Below are positions 55,501-63,455 of a stretch of 64,000 bases of DNA, in pieces. Origin of the DNA: Rhodococcus sp. IEGM 1381 (GTDB lineage Bacteria; Actinomycetota; Actinomycetes; Mycobacteriales; Mycobacteriaceae); assembly GCF_030056795.1 (NCBI RefSeq), contig NZ_JASHKQ010000011.1, positions 62,001-126,000 on the forward strand. Reading direction: 5' to 3'. Made by a program: the position numbers and the translations under genes. The notes under the pieces were generated by a model. The model ran no database searches and was not told the origin of the DNA. It worked only from the letters and a program-made list of their open reading frames with translations. Each line of letters opens with the position of its first letter. Positions within the stretch are counted from its first letter, which is position 1.

Positions 55501-57626
55501 TCGCTGCCGCGAGTGCGTGGCGCAACAGTCTCGAGCGAATGACAGCCGTCGAGGTTCGTGCGTTGCAGACCTACCGCGAGCACATCTCCAGCATCGGATC
55601 CGGGGCCGGCAAGTATGCCGAAACCTACCGCAGTGCAGCACGATCCGCGATGCGCGAGGCGCAGAGCGCGGTGCCTGCCTGGGTCATGCCGCTCTCGCAG
55701 GTGTTGGCGTCGATTCCGCCGGTACCGGGTAGCTTCGACGTCGTCATCGTCGACGAGGCCAGCCAGGCCGACATCACCAGCCTCTTCCTGCTGTATCTCG
55801 CGCCTCGCGTGATCGTGGTGGGTGACGACCGTCAGTGTGCACCCGCCGATGTCATGCAGACCGGGACCCTCGAGGACGTGTTCGATCGGTTGGACGTCTA
55901 CCTGCCCGATCTGCCCGAACACGTACGAGCGACTCTGACGCCGAGGTCGAGTCTGTTCTCCATGTTGCGCACCAGGTTCGGCCAGGTGGTGCGGTTGCGC
56001 GAGCACTTCCGGTCGATGCCGGAGATCATCAATTGGTCGAGCCAGCAGTTCTACGGAGACTCGCCGCTCGTTCCCGTGCGGCAGTTCGGGGCAGATCGGC
56101 TACCGCCGTTGCGGCACACGTACGTTCGCGGTGCAACGGTGACCGGGAAGAATGCGTCGCTCGTCAACCGCACCGAGGCTGTCGCGATCGCCCAGCAGAT
56201 CGCCGACTGTCTCGAGGATCCCTCGTACGACAACTTGACCTTCGGTGTCGTTGTGCTGCAAGGACAGTCGCAGGTCGACGAGATTCGCAACGAGTTGATC
56301 AAGCGCATCGGCATCGAACAGTGGGAACAGCGGCGGCTACGCGTCGGTACGCCGCCGGACTTCCAGGGCGACGAACGTAACGTCGTGTTCCTCTCGATGG
56401 TGGTGGCCCCCGACCAAAATTTCGCCACCCTCACCGCCAACCAGTACAAGCGGCGTTTCAACGTGGCGGCCTCGCGGGCACAGGATCAGCTGTGGCTCTT
56501 CCACTCGGTCACGGTCGACCGCCTCAAACGGGCAGACTTGCGCAACTCGTTGCTGAGCTATGTCACCTCCGTGTCGCCCGCACCGGCCGATCCGATGCCG
56601 GTGAACGTCTCACGTGAGGTCCGGACGGCCCCCTTCGAGACGCTTCTCGAGCAGCAGCTGTGGAACGACCTCGTCGACCGTGGATTCCACGTCAATCCCG
56701 GTGTGGAAGTGAACAATCGGCGTCTCGGCCTCGTGGTCACCGGGGAATCCTCGCGGTTGGCGGTGGAGTGCGACGGCGACACCTTCCTGTCCACCTCCGC
56801 GCAGCGGTTGGCCGATCTGCAGCGTGAGCAGGAACTCAAGCGCTGCGGCTGGACGTTCTGGCGGGTGCGTGAATCGGAGTACTACCTGGACCGCGATGCG
56901 GCGTTGGAAAGCCTCTGGGCAACGTTGGCGCAGCTGGGGATCAAGCCCAACAGCGTTGTGGTGGACGGCGTTGCGTCCTCCGACGAGGCGTGGACGCCGG
57001 TGCCGCTCGAGGCCTCGCAGTTCGACGATTCCGGTGCCTTCGATACCTCGTCCACCGACGACTCCTCGGTGCACCATCGATCGGTGCTGTCCCTGTGGAC
57101 CATGCCGCACATCGACATCCCGACCGAGGCCCACTCCGGAGACCGAGAAACCCCGACCCCGACACCGACCAACGGCTCTCGAAGCGCCGACGGAACCGGA
57201 ACGACCAACGGGTCCGGAACCAACGGTGCTCACGCGACCAACGGATCCGGCGGGTCCGCCGCCTCCCGTGGCTCTGCACACCCGAACGGGTCTTCGACGT
57301 CGAGTCGGTCGCCGATGACCAACGGATCCACGCAGCCCAAGCCCGACAAGCCGGAAACCGCTGCCGAACGCACGGCCGACAACGGAGTGACATCACCTGC
57401 ACGGGCAGAGGAGGCGGCCGAGGCTCGAGACGAGACCACACCGACCGTCGAGCCGACCGAGTCCGCCACTGAAGTGCCGAACGGGGCGGACGAGAGTCCG
57501 GTGGAGCCCGAGAAGACCGATGCCGAGACGAGCGTCGGTCTCGAAGAATCGGAGGACCAGAAGATCTCCGAGCACGAACTCCCGCTCAATGGACTCCGCG
57601 GCTACACCACCCGCCGTAGACCGTAG
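52539..57626 (+). CDS. Large SF1 helicase with C-terminal PD-(D/E)XK-like nuclease domain
   Basis: A 1695-residue protein from GTG 52539 (TAAAATGREHDDELK). The N-terminal about 350 residues are of unknown fold. A UPF1-type SF1 helicase is split by a very long insert: Walker A EGPPGTGKTHT (about 400) and Walker B VIVDEASQAD (about 1070), then GDDRQCAP, LREHFRSMPEI and RRFNVAASRAQDQLWLF. Residues about 1364-1455 resemble a Vsr/MTES_1575-like single-strand nuclease (LAVECDGD, then REQELKRCGWTFWRVRE). The last about 210 residues are low-complexity Gly/Ser/Asn/Thr then acidic. It is expected to unwind and cut DNA or RNA. Repair, RNA decay and phage defence are all possible. A membrane phosphoesterase gene follows after 9 bp. 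Confidence 0.87.
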   Translation: MTAAAATGREHDDELKSRVQRLLRFLREIVEARSNPVLRFDDHVQVEWVHSGDVPMQLDLLAKQGGVVLRAPRIAVDEPPAPPELLSGWLDPQIVADSRYRELELADASSVTSRRRAEAQESDADFDIRKAYEIKKAFEEYSQSWKEWAQEDRERRPQAAIYQALQLMMQELASRPESIELVVASGLLTSSNADPQRSVRTHLITQSANIERDVRTGDLLVRLAANTTPRLEDGQLLTGSNEFDTSGSVDLAQQLHNSVTSPIGAGVEQFLRTWAARVPRHEIEVLDRVGPPGALAYIDDDRTLTISPALVLRTRNSFALVEYYEQMIADLEFADSPVPLGLAQLVDAIEPADRLAWLERTGAGESAVLAEDPLFPLPANAEQSQIIERLGRDSGVVVEGPPGTGKTHTIANLMSGLLARGQRVLVTSEKSQALRVLRDKLPPELQELCVSITDLSRGGSDELNRSVAKIAERKTSFDEASEVQKIEALTTQRAAAVAGRAELMDRVRALRESETVVHENVSDGYDGTVSSIVRKVKAAESSHEWLPGPLLADRPPLDGTQVDRLRTLIATSDENRTLRSRQVLPRPETMLPNSAELAALCRRASAQIDAVSPQAASLITLIDGVQPAVSAEIRQLCEELAARVRAVVELDGSYSRLTDSVLSGEAAHLWSRVSGLDLMVETAAASDRYVGAHDVQCSSSSAAALAAMDALAGALESGVEWKPRFRRSEEQKAVEALDIVATVDGQPATTAMAARLVAEHIRALDTVQTASVLLADLAIIVPLDGTRSIRVNNVARIADRLGLVASVVSARDALVHRLYAISPAAPWIRSMAEAREIAGAADAINERMGIQAARAELDALQFSVATRIDAGPSPEGSTLVSALSTADPVELAAAVASYSQACAEQEDQLLLESMSASLSAVAPALFDLVEDTAADLEWDELSWQMSKAWAWRRAREWVGEQHHGGLEQQLEAELAAADTDIAYLTTRLAAASAWRNSLERMTAVEVRALQTYREHISSIGSGAGKYAETYRSAARSAMREAQSAVPAWVMPLSQVLASIPPVPGSFDVVIVDEASQADITSLFLLYLAPRVIVVGDDRQCAPADVMQTGTLEDVFDRLDVYLPDLPEHVRATLTPRSSLFSMLRTRFGQVVRLREHFRSMPEIINWSSQQFYGDSPLVPVRQFGADRLPPLRHTYVRGATVTGKNASLVNRTEAVAIAQQIADCLEDPSYDNLTFGVVVLQGQSQVDEIRNELIKRIGIEQWEQRRLRVGTPPDFQGDERNVVFLSMVVAPDQNFATLTANQYKRRFNVAASRAQDQLWLFHSVTVDRLKRADLRNSLLSYVTSVSPAPADPMPVNVSREVRTAPFETLLEQQLWNDLVDRGFHVNPGVEVNNRRLGLVVTGESSRLAVECDGDTFLSTSAQRLADLQREQELKRCGWTFWRVRESEYYLDRDAALESLWATLAQLGIKPNSVVVDGVASSDEAWTPVPLEASQFDDSGAFDTSSTDDSSVHHRSVLSLWTMPHIDIPTEAHSGDRETPTPTPTNGSRSADGTGTTNGSGTNGAHATNGSGGSAASRGSAHPNGSSTSSRSPMTNGSTQPKPDKPETAAERTADNGVTSPARAEEAAEARDETTPTVEPTESATEVPNGADESPVEPEKTDAETSVGLEESEDQKISEHELPLNGLRGYTTRRRP

Positions 57627-57635
57627 CGCCCGCCG

Positions 57636-58841
57636 ATGACAGATCGCCAGACGCAGCACTCGGACCGGTCGGCCTCACCCCAGCGGTCGGGCCGCCGCCG
57701 GATCGTGGTGCCCACCGTCGTGTTCTCGGTCTGCGCGGCGCTTTTCGCGCTGCCGACGTGGACGGTTGTGTTCGCGGGCGCACAGTGGGAAGTGGCTGCG
57801 CAGGTCGTCGGGACCTCGGTTGCGGTCGCCGCGTTTCTCGCGCTGCCCACGTCTATGTACATGGGTCATCGGCCCGGTCTCGAGGGGCGGCGTAAAGATG
57901 CCTGGGCGCGCGTCGGTGACGTGCTGCTCGGTCTGGTGTGGATCGCGTTCGTGTGGTCGGCGCTGTCGTTGCTGCTACGACTGGGCTTGTGGGTCGCCGG
58001 AGTCGACGACCCGGTGCGGTCGCGAATCGTGGCGGTTTCGACCGTAGGAATCGTCGTGGTCCTTGCGCTGTGGGGTCACTACGAGGCGATGCGTACGCCG
58101 CGGGTTCGGCACACGACCGTGCGGATCGATCGGCTCGGCCCTCGATTCGACGGTCTGCGAGTAGTTCTGGTGACCGACACGCACTTCGGTCCGCTCGATC
58201 GGACAACGTGGTCGCACCGATTGACCGATGCCGTCAATGCGCTCGAACCCGATGTGTTGGCCCATGTGGGAGACATAGCCGACGGTTCGGTCGATCGGCG
58301 TCGACGGCAGGCAGCGCCGCTGGAATCCATGCTCGCAACATCGACGCGTGTGTACGTCACCGGCAATCACGAGTACTTCGGCGAGGCACAGGAGTGGCTC
58401 GATCACATGGAGAGCATCGGGTGGAACTCGCTGCACAATCGGCACGTGGTGCTCCATCGCGGTGACGACGCGCTGATCATCGCCGGAGTCGACGATGCCA
58501 CGGCCAAGGGTTCCGGTGCGCCGGGCCACGGTGCCGATCTGCCTCGGGCACTCGCAGGCACCGATCCCTCGATGCCTGTGTTGTTGCTGGCCCATCAGCC
58601 CAAACAGATCGGCGATGCCGTCCGGGCGGGTGTCGATCTGCAGGTGTCCGGCCACACGCACGGCGGCCAGATCTGGCCGTTCTCGGCGTTGGTCCGCCTC
58701 GATCAGCCGGTGGTGCACGGACTGAGCCGTCATGGCGACCGAACTCAGCTCTACACCAGCCGCGGATCGGGATTCTGGGGTCCACCGTTCCGGGTGTTCG
58801 CACCGAGCGAGATTTCCGTTCTGACGTTGGTCGCCGGCTGA
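57636..58841 (+). CDS. Membrane metallophosphoesterase (YkuE-like)
   Basis: A 401-residue protein with about four membrane segments in the first 150 residues, followed by a calcineurin-like phosphoesterase domain. Metal motifs are VTDTHFG, HVGDIAD, YVTGNHEYFG, LLAHQP and SGHTHGGQIWP. The architecture matches YkuE/YaeI-type proteins that act on lipid-linked or nucleotide substrates at the membrane. ATG 57636 is 9 bp after the helicase stop, so co-transcription is likely, though no functional link is established. The HAD phosphatase gene begins 28 bp downstream. Substrate unknown. Confidence 0.9.
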   Translation: MTDRQTQHSDRSASPQRSGRRRIVVPTVVFSVCAALFALPTWTVVFAGAQWEVAAQVVGTSVAVAAFLALPTSMYMGHRPGLEGRRKDAWARVGDVLLGLVWIAFVWSALSLLLRLGLWVAGVDDPVRSRIVAVSTVGIVVVLALWGHYEAMRTPRVRHTTVRIDRLGPRFDGLRVVLVTDTHFGPLDRTTWSHRLTDAVNALEPDVLAHVGDIADGSVDRRRRQAAPLESMLATSTRVYVTGNHEYFGEAQEWLDHMESIGWNSLHNRHVVLHRGDDALIIAGVDDATAKGSGAPGHGADLPRALAGTDPSMPVLLLAHQPKQIGDAVRAGVDLQVSGHTHGGQIWPFSALVRLDQPVVHGLSRHGDRTQLYTSRGSGFWGPPFRVFAPSEISVLTLVAG

Positions 58842-58869
58842 GACAGCGACAGCTGGCAGTATCGGTGGA

Positions 58870-59709
58870 GTGAACAGAGCCGAAGACATCGTGGTGGTCG
58901 CAACCGATCTCGACGGCACGCTGTTGCGTTCGGACCGAACTATTTCGGCGCGCACGGCCGACGCGATGGCCAGTGCCGACGCCGCCGGAATCAGGGTGGT
59001 GTGGGCGACCGCACGGGCACGTCACTCCATCGACGAACTCGCTGCGTCCTGCGGATTCCGCGGGACGGCGATCGGGGCCAACGGGGCCGTGGTTCTCGAT
59101 CTGGCCGACGGCACCCCGAACATCGTCGGCACCAGATCGGTACCGGCCGAGACGGTCGCGTCGGTCAAGTCGGCCGTCCGGTCTCTCGTACCCGGCGTGG
59201 CATTCGCGACCGTCGGTGCCACACGATTCGTGGCAGAGGCCGGGTATGCGGAACTGTGCGTGTTCGCTGACCATCATCGGCAACCCCATGAGATGGAACT
59301 CTCCGATCACGGTCTATCGGTCGAGATCGAACCGACCGTCAAAATCGTTGCCCGACACAGGGATGCGAGCAGTGAGGCCCTGTACGAGCTCGTTGCTGCG
59401 GCCGGCCTGGACGGGGTGGAGTTGACGCACTCCGGTGCGCCCTACATCGAGATGTCTGCTGCGGGAGTCTCGAAGGCAAGCGCGCTGCAAGAGTTGTGTG
59501 AGCAGTGGGGTGTATCGCCGAATTCGGTTGCAGCAGTCGGAGATGCGCGCAACGACTTGCCGATGCTCGCATGGGCGGGCACGGCGTTGTGTCCGTCGAA
59601 TGCCGCGGCGCCGGTGCTTGCCGTCGCAGATCGTGTTCTCGGATGCAACGACGACGACGCGGTCGCACGCTACCTGGAAGAACTCACCGCACACCGCGCC
59701 GAATTGTAA
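58870..59709 (+). CDS. HAD-superfamily hydrolase, Cof subfamily
   Basis: A 279-residue HAD IIB (Cof-type) phosphatase starting at GTG 58870 (NRAEDIVVVATDLDGTLLRS). Motif I is ATDLDGTLL with the nucleophile Asp, motif II is WATARARHS, motif III lysine lies around AAGVSKASAL and motif IV is VAAVGDARNDLPMLAWAG. Such enzymes dephosphorylate sugar phosphates or flavin/coenzyme intermediates in the cytosol. It follows the membrane phosphoesterase by 28 bp. The substrate cannot be assigned. Confidence 0.9.
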   Translation: MNRAEDIVVVATDLDGTLLRSDRTISARTADAMASADAAGIRVVWATARARHSIDELAASCGFRGTAIGANGAVVLDLADGTPNIVGTRSVPAETVASVKSAVRSLVPGVAFATVGATRFVAEAGYAELCVFADHHRQPHEMELSDHGLSVEIEPTVKIVARHRDASSEALYELVAAAGLDGVELTHSGAPYIEMSAAGVSKASALQELCEQWGVSPNSVAAVGDARNDLPMLAWAGTALCPSNAAAPVLAVADRVLGCNDDDAVARYLEELTAHRAEL

Positions 59710-59772
59710 CGTCCGGTCTGCTCGTTTCGACGCTGTGTGAAAGGCTGGCCCCATCATCGGCAGAAGGACACC

Positions 59773-60537
59773 ATGAGCTATCCAGGTTCGGGGGACCCCT
59801 CGCAGCGCGCCTACGGGCAGTACGGCGCGCAGCCGAATCCGTCCGATCGAGTGATTCCACCGCCGGGGTATTCATCGGACACTGCCGACTCCGGGCCTTC
59901 CGATTCCCCGTCTCCGTCCGGTCGTCCTCTTCGCCCTCCGCGAGCCGCAGCGCAGCCTGTTGCCGCAGCGCAGCCTCGTGTCGCAGCGCAGTCGGGTGGG
60001 TCCGGCGAAGTTCCCTTCCCGTCGGTGTTCGCTGGTGGTCCGCCGCCGCCGCCGCGTAAAGGAAACGGAGGTCTCTGGATCGTCGTTGCCGTTCTGGTGG
60101 CGGTCGCACTGATTCTCGGTGGCGTGTTCGCCTGGTTGACGGTGCGCAACGACGCCAGTCCCGGCGTGGCGTCGGCGAGTGCCGCACCGTCGTCGGCAGC
60201 GATCGACGGCAGCGCCCCGGGCGCGGTGCCGGGCTCCTCGTCGACGGGTGGACAGGAACCGGGCGTGACGACTCTGCCTGCGGGCGCGCAGACCTGCCCG
60301 GCCAGCGTTGCGTCGACCGGCGGCCTGCGGGGTTCGGCAGTGGGGTCGACGGCCACGTCGTGCCCGTTCGCCGAGGAAGTGCGGTTGGCCTACACGCGTG
60401 GCGGCTCGGATCGCAATTCCAGAACGGTGGTGGCCAGCAGTCCGGTCACCGGCAAGCGGTACGAGATGAACTGCGTGTCGTCCGCGCAGTTGGTCACGTG
60501 CACCGGTGGCGAGAACGCTGTTGTCTACCTCTTCTAG
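59773..60537 (+). CDS. Single-pass membrane protein with Pro/Ala-rich N-terminus
   Basis: A 254-residue protein from ATG 59773 (MSYPGSGDPS; cagaagg upstream). The first about 105 residues are a disordered, Pro/Gly/Ala-rich cytosolic tail (PPPPPRKGNGG), followed by one hydrophobic helix LWIVVAVLVAVALILGGVFA (about 100-120) and an extracytoplasmic domain with four cysteines (QTCPAS, TSCPFAEE, MNCVSS, VTCTGG) that may pair. The C-terminal fold around FAEEVRLAYTRGGSDRN resembles small exported mycobacterial domains, but I cannot name a family. It probably sits in the envelope and is co-oriented with the following lipoprotein gene, 4 bp away. Confidence 0.8.
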   Translation: MSYPGSGDPSQRAYGQYGAQPNPSDRVIPPPGYSSDTADSGPSDSPSPSGRPLRPPRAAAQPVAAAQPRVAAQSGGSGEVPFPSVFAGGPPPPPRKGNGGLWIVVAVLVAVALILGGVFAWLTVRNDASPGVASASAAPSSAAIDGSAPGAVPGSSSTGGQEPGVTTLPAGAQTCPASVASTGGLRGSAVGSTATSCPFAEEVRLAYTRGGSDRNSRTVVASSPVTGKRYEMNCVSSAQLVTCTGGENAVVYLF

Positions 60538-60541
60538 GTCG

Positions 60542-61459
60542 ATGCACCGCGCCACCGGAAGGTTTTACGCGGTCTCTCTTTCGCTTGCACTCCTGATTTC
60601 CGGTTGCACCATTGCCACGGACGACGGCGCTGCGACGGATGCGTCGAGGGTTTCCGAGTCGACGCCCCTGCCGATATCCCAGTCGGACCGACCGACGTCG
60701 GACCCTGAAGTGTGGAGCACCGCGGTTCCGGTCGAAACGTTGCCTGCCGCCGATCTGGCTGCGGAGTTCGGCGTACTCGAATCCGCGGCAGGTGGCCCCA
60801 TCGGCCTTGCTCTGGTTCCGGTCGGCGGCGGTCCGGCCACCGTGCTCGGCACGTGGACCTCCGGCGTCGCGTGGTCGACGGTCAAGGTGCCGCTGGCGGT
60901 GGCGGCTCTACGCAATGGTGGTGACGCGGTGCTGGCCGATGCCGCAGCGGCGATCGAAAGCTCCGACAACGCAGCGGCCGACGCGCTGTGGGGTGCGCTG
61001 GGTGATTCCGCTGTTGCGAGTGCCGCAGTCGAGTCGGTTCTGCGGCAAGGCGGTGACTCTGCCACGACAATTCAGAGGGAACGGATCCGTCCCGAATTCA
61101 GCGCGTTCGGTCAGACCGAATGGTCGACGCAGGACCAGGCGACGTTCGCGGCCGGCTTGTCGTGCCTTCCGGACGCGGAACCGGTGGTAGAGATGATGAA
61201 CAAGGTTGTGCCGGAGCAGCAATGGGGCTTGGGGCAGCTGTCCGACGCAGCGTTCAAAGGCGGCTGGGGACCGCGATCGGATGGTGGCTACGTCGTGCGA
61301 CAAGTCGGTATCGTCACCACCGTTGCGGGACGTGTCGGGGTAGCGATTGCGGCGCAACCGGATTCGGGCTCGTTCACCGACGGAACCGCCATGCTCGACG
61401 CGGTCGGTGGCTGGCTGGAGTCCCGCAGTGATCGGCTCCCCGCGGGACACTGCCTCTAG
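60542..61459 (+). CDS. Lipoprotein with class A beta-lactamase-like domain
   Basis: A 305-residue lipoprotein from ATG 60542 (MHRATGRFYA). The lipobox LLISGC places lipidation at Cys22. The mature part carries the SxxK motif WSTVK (Ser112, Lys115), an SDN motif (141-143) and a KTG-like KGG at 239, in the order expected for class A beta-lactamases. The omega-loop glutamate of true class A enzymes is not evident, so it may be a weak lactamase, a DD-peptidase-like protein or non-catalytic. It should be anchored at the outer face of the membrane. It follows the membrane protein gene by 4 bp, suggesting one operon for cell-envelope proteins. Confidence 0.83.
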   Translation: MHRATGRFYAVSLSLALLISGCTIATDDGAATDASRVSESTPLPISQSDRPTSDPEVWSTAVPVETLPAADLAAEFGVLESAAGGPIGLALVPVGGGPATVLGTWTSGVAWSTVKVPLAVAALRNGGDAVLADAAAAIESSDNAAADALWGALGDSAVASAAVESVLRQGGDSATTIQRERIRPEFSAFGQTEWSTQDQATFAAGLSCLPDAEPVVEMMNKVVPEQQWGLGQLSDAAFKGGWGPRSDGGYVVRQVGIVTTVAGRVGVAIAAQPDSGSFTDGTAMLDAVGGWLESRSDRLPAGHCL

Positions 61460-61535
61460 CCGTTGTCGAGGCCCGGATCGGCGCCGGTAGCCTCTGGCGT
61501 GCCAGTGATTCGTCCGCCATCGAAAGGCCCATGCT

Positions 61536-62084
61536 GTGAACGACGCCCAGTCGCCGGAGCCGACCGAACCCACCACGATTGCCGAGTACTTGAACGCGCA
61601 CGCGATACGGGTGTCCCCGCTCGACGGTGCCGCGGCGACAGAACTGGGCATCACCGTGCCGGTTCCTGCAGGCTGGCAGACGCTCGATCCGGCACAGTTT
61701 CCCGGGGCCACCCAGGTTATCGTGGAACCCAATCTCGTGGAGAACGGATTCGCTCCCAATGCTGTTCTTCTCGTCGGTGCTCTCTCGCGCACGATCGATC
61801 CGGAAGCGTTGATGGCGTTGGGTTTCGGAGACGGACGGGCGATGCCCGGATGGGTAGAGCGCGAGGCGAGTTCGGCGTCGTGGCTCGGCTGGCCGTCGCG
61901 ATTCATTCGGGGCACCTACGTCGCGCAGCAACTCGAAGCAGCGGTGACGACTCGGTACGTGTTGGTGGGCGTCGATACCCAGTACTTGGTGCAATTGACG
62001 GTAACGACGTTGGCATCGCAGCTCGACGCGCTGGCCTTCGACGTCACAGCGATCAACGACGGCTTGACGACGAACGGATCCTAG
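61536..62084 (+). CDS. LpqN/LpqT family protein
   Basis: A 182-residue protein from GTG 61536 (NDAQSPEPTEPTTIAEYLN). The pattern TIAEYLNAH then GITVPVPAGW and the final QLTVTTLASQLDAL strand-helix matches the mycobacterial LpqN/LpqT family, whose secreted members bind host or envelope factors. Unlike LpqN/LpqT lipoproteins, no signal peptide or lipobox is present from this start, so it may be cytosolic or secreted by an unknown route. Function unknown. It is 76 bp downstream of the lactamase-like gene. Confidence 0.83.
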   Translation: MNDAQSPEPTEPTTIAEYLNAHAIRVSPLDGAAATELGITVPVPAGWQTLDPAQFPGATQVIVEPNLVENGFAPNAVLLVGALSRTIDPEALMALGFGDGRAMPGWVEREASSASWLGWPSRFIRGTYVAQQLEAAVTTRYVLVGVDTQYLVQLTVTTLASQLDALAFDVTAINDGLTTNGS

Positions 62085-62130
62085 CCTCCGACCCATCGAT
62101 TCAATTTATGGCATCGAGAGGTAATTACGA

Positions 62131-62898
62131 TTGTTCGACGGTGAACTTTTCGCTTGGCTGGTCAGGTACCAAACGAGCGAAAGGCGATGCGTCATACGAG
62201 TACTACTGATAGGTGGGGCGTCGGGAATCGGGCGGGCCGTTGCTGCCGAGATCGTCGACGGGGGAGGCGAGGTGATCCTCGCCGGTCGACGTCCGGATGT
62301 GCTGAACGACGCGGCCGCGACACTGGGCACGAGTGCGAGTGCGAGTTCGGTGATCGTCGATCTGACCGACGAGGCATCCATCTCCGCTGCGGCCGCGGAG
62401 GTCGGATCGGTCGATCACGTGGTGAGTCTCGCGGCCGATCACGCGAACGGTCCGGTCGCCGACCTCGACGTGGCTGACATTCGAAAGGCGTTCGACGCGA
62501 AAGTGATCGGGCCCATCGTGCTGGCCAAGCATGTCGCATCGAGTATCACGGAGGGTGGCTCGCTACTGTTCTTCTCCGGGGTGGCCGGGTGGAAGCCGGC
62601 ACCGGGTCTCTCGGTGATGGCGACGACCAACGGTGCCGTGGCGTTTCTCGTGGAGGCGCTCGCGGTCGAATTGGCTCCGATTCGGGTGAACGCGGTGTCA
62701 CCGGGCATCGTCGATTCCGGCGCGTGGGATTCGATGGGAGCAGGGAAGGACTCGTTCTTCGCCGAGACGGCGCGAGCCAATCCTGCAGGCCGAGTCGGCC
62801 GGCCGGACGACGTGGTGGCCGCGGTCCTCTTCGTACTCACCAACACCTTCGTCACCGGCACCACCGTGCACGTCGACGGCGGAGGACGGTTCGCGTGA
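62131..62898 (+). CDS. Short-chain dehydrogenase/reductase
   Basis: Up to 255 residues from TTG 62131; the Rossmann strand begins near residue 23 (RVLLIGGASGIGRAVAAEI). No standard start codon lies between 62131 and that strand; an ATA at 62194, nine bases after aagg, is the nearest in-frame alternative. NAG is altered to LAADHA, and the catalytic segment reads FFSGVAGWKPAPGLSVMATT then NGAVAFL, so the usual YxxxK tyrosine and lysine are replaced (M and N). The C-terminal TGTTVHVDGGGRFA is typical of SDRs. It may be catalytically different or inactive. It overlaps the next gene by four bases. Confidence 0.8.
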   Translation: MFDGELFAWLVRYQTSERRCVIRVLLIGGASGIGRAVAAEIVDGGGEVILAGRRPDVLNDAAATLGTSASASSVIVDLTDEASISAAAAEVGSVDHVVSLAADHANGPVADLDVADIRKAFDAKVIGPIVLAKHVASSITEGGSLLFFSGVAGWKPAPGLSVMATTNGAVAFLVEALAVELAPIRVNAVSPGIVDSGAWDSMGAGKDSFFAETARANPAGRVGRPDDVVAAVLFVLTNTFVTGTTVHVDGGGRFA

Positions 62899-63455
62899 AG
62901 CGGGTGTCGCTCGGGTTGCTGCTGCTGGTGTTCGCTGCGGCGTGCAGCTCCACGGCATCGGTCGATGATTCGGTAGTCGACCCGTCAGGCGAGCTGATCC
63001 AGCCGGGGGCGGTTCATCTGGGTGACGCACCGGTCACCGATCGAACTCGTCACGTGGTGTCGGTCGCCCAGAATCTCTACACGTTCTGGGACACGGGCGA
63101 ACAGGTGTACCTCGATCGCGCGGTCGATGATTCGTTCGTCGACAACACCCTGCCTACGGGCCGACCACAAGGACCGAACGGACCGGTTGTCGCCTCGGCG
63201 GGCTTTCGTACCGCGATTCCAGACCTGTCCTGTGAACTGGCCGATCTGTACATCACCGGGGATACGTTCACGGCACGGCTGATCTTTCGGGGGCACTTCA
63301 CCGGGGCATACGGGCCGACGGCTGGAAGCGGTCAGCCGGTCGAGTTCGGTGCCATCGACATCCAGCACGTGGGGGAGAAGCGCATCGTCGAGGACTGGCA
63401 CCTCGAAGACAACCTGACGTTCATGCAGCAAGCAGGTTTGGTGGGGACGAGCTGA
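62895..63455 (+). CDS. Putative lipoprotein with SnoaL-like domain
   Basis: A 186-residue protein from GTG 62895 that overlaps the SDR stop (GTGA). A lipoprotein signal VFAAACSS gives Cys17. The mature part has the look of a SnoaL-like/NTF2-fold (HVVSVAQNLYTFWDTGEQVY, then RFRG-type HFTGAYGPTAGSGQ, then EFGAIDIQHVGEKRIVEDWH). Such domains bind or isomerise small molecules. Translational coupling to the SDR suggests a shared substrate. Its last 124 bp overlap the convergent LysR gene on the other strand. Confidence 0.8.
   Translation: MKRVSLGLLLLVFAAACSSTASVDDSVVDPSGELIQPGAVHLGDAPVTDRTRHVVSVAQNLYTFWDTGEQVYLDRAVDDSFVDNTLPTGRPQGPNGPVVASAGFRTAIPDLSCELADLYITGDTFTARLIFRGHFTGAYGPTAGSGQPVEFGAIDIQHVGEKRIVEDWHLEDNLTFMQQAGLVGTS

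Noticed and set aside
52539..58841. Calling the helicase-nuclease and the following phosphoesterase a new defence system.
   Set aside because: The pairing rests only on close spacing; both protein types also occur in housekeeping contexts, and no other defence gene is nearby. It is kept as a finding, not as a feature call.
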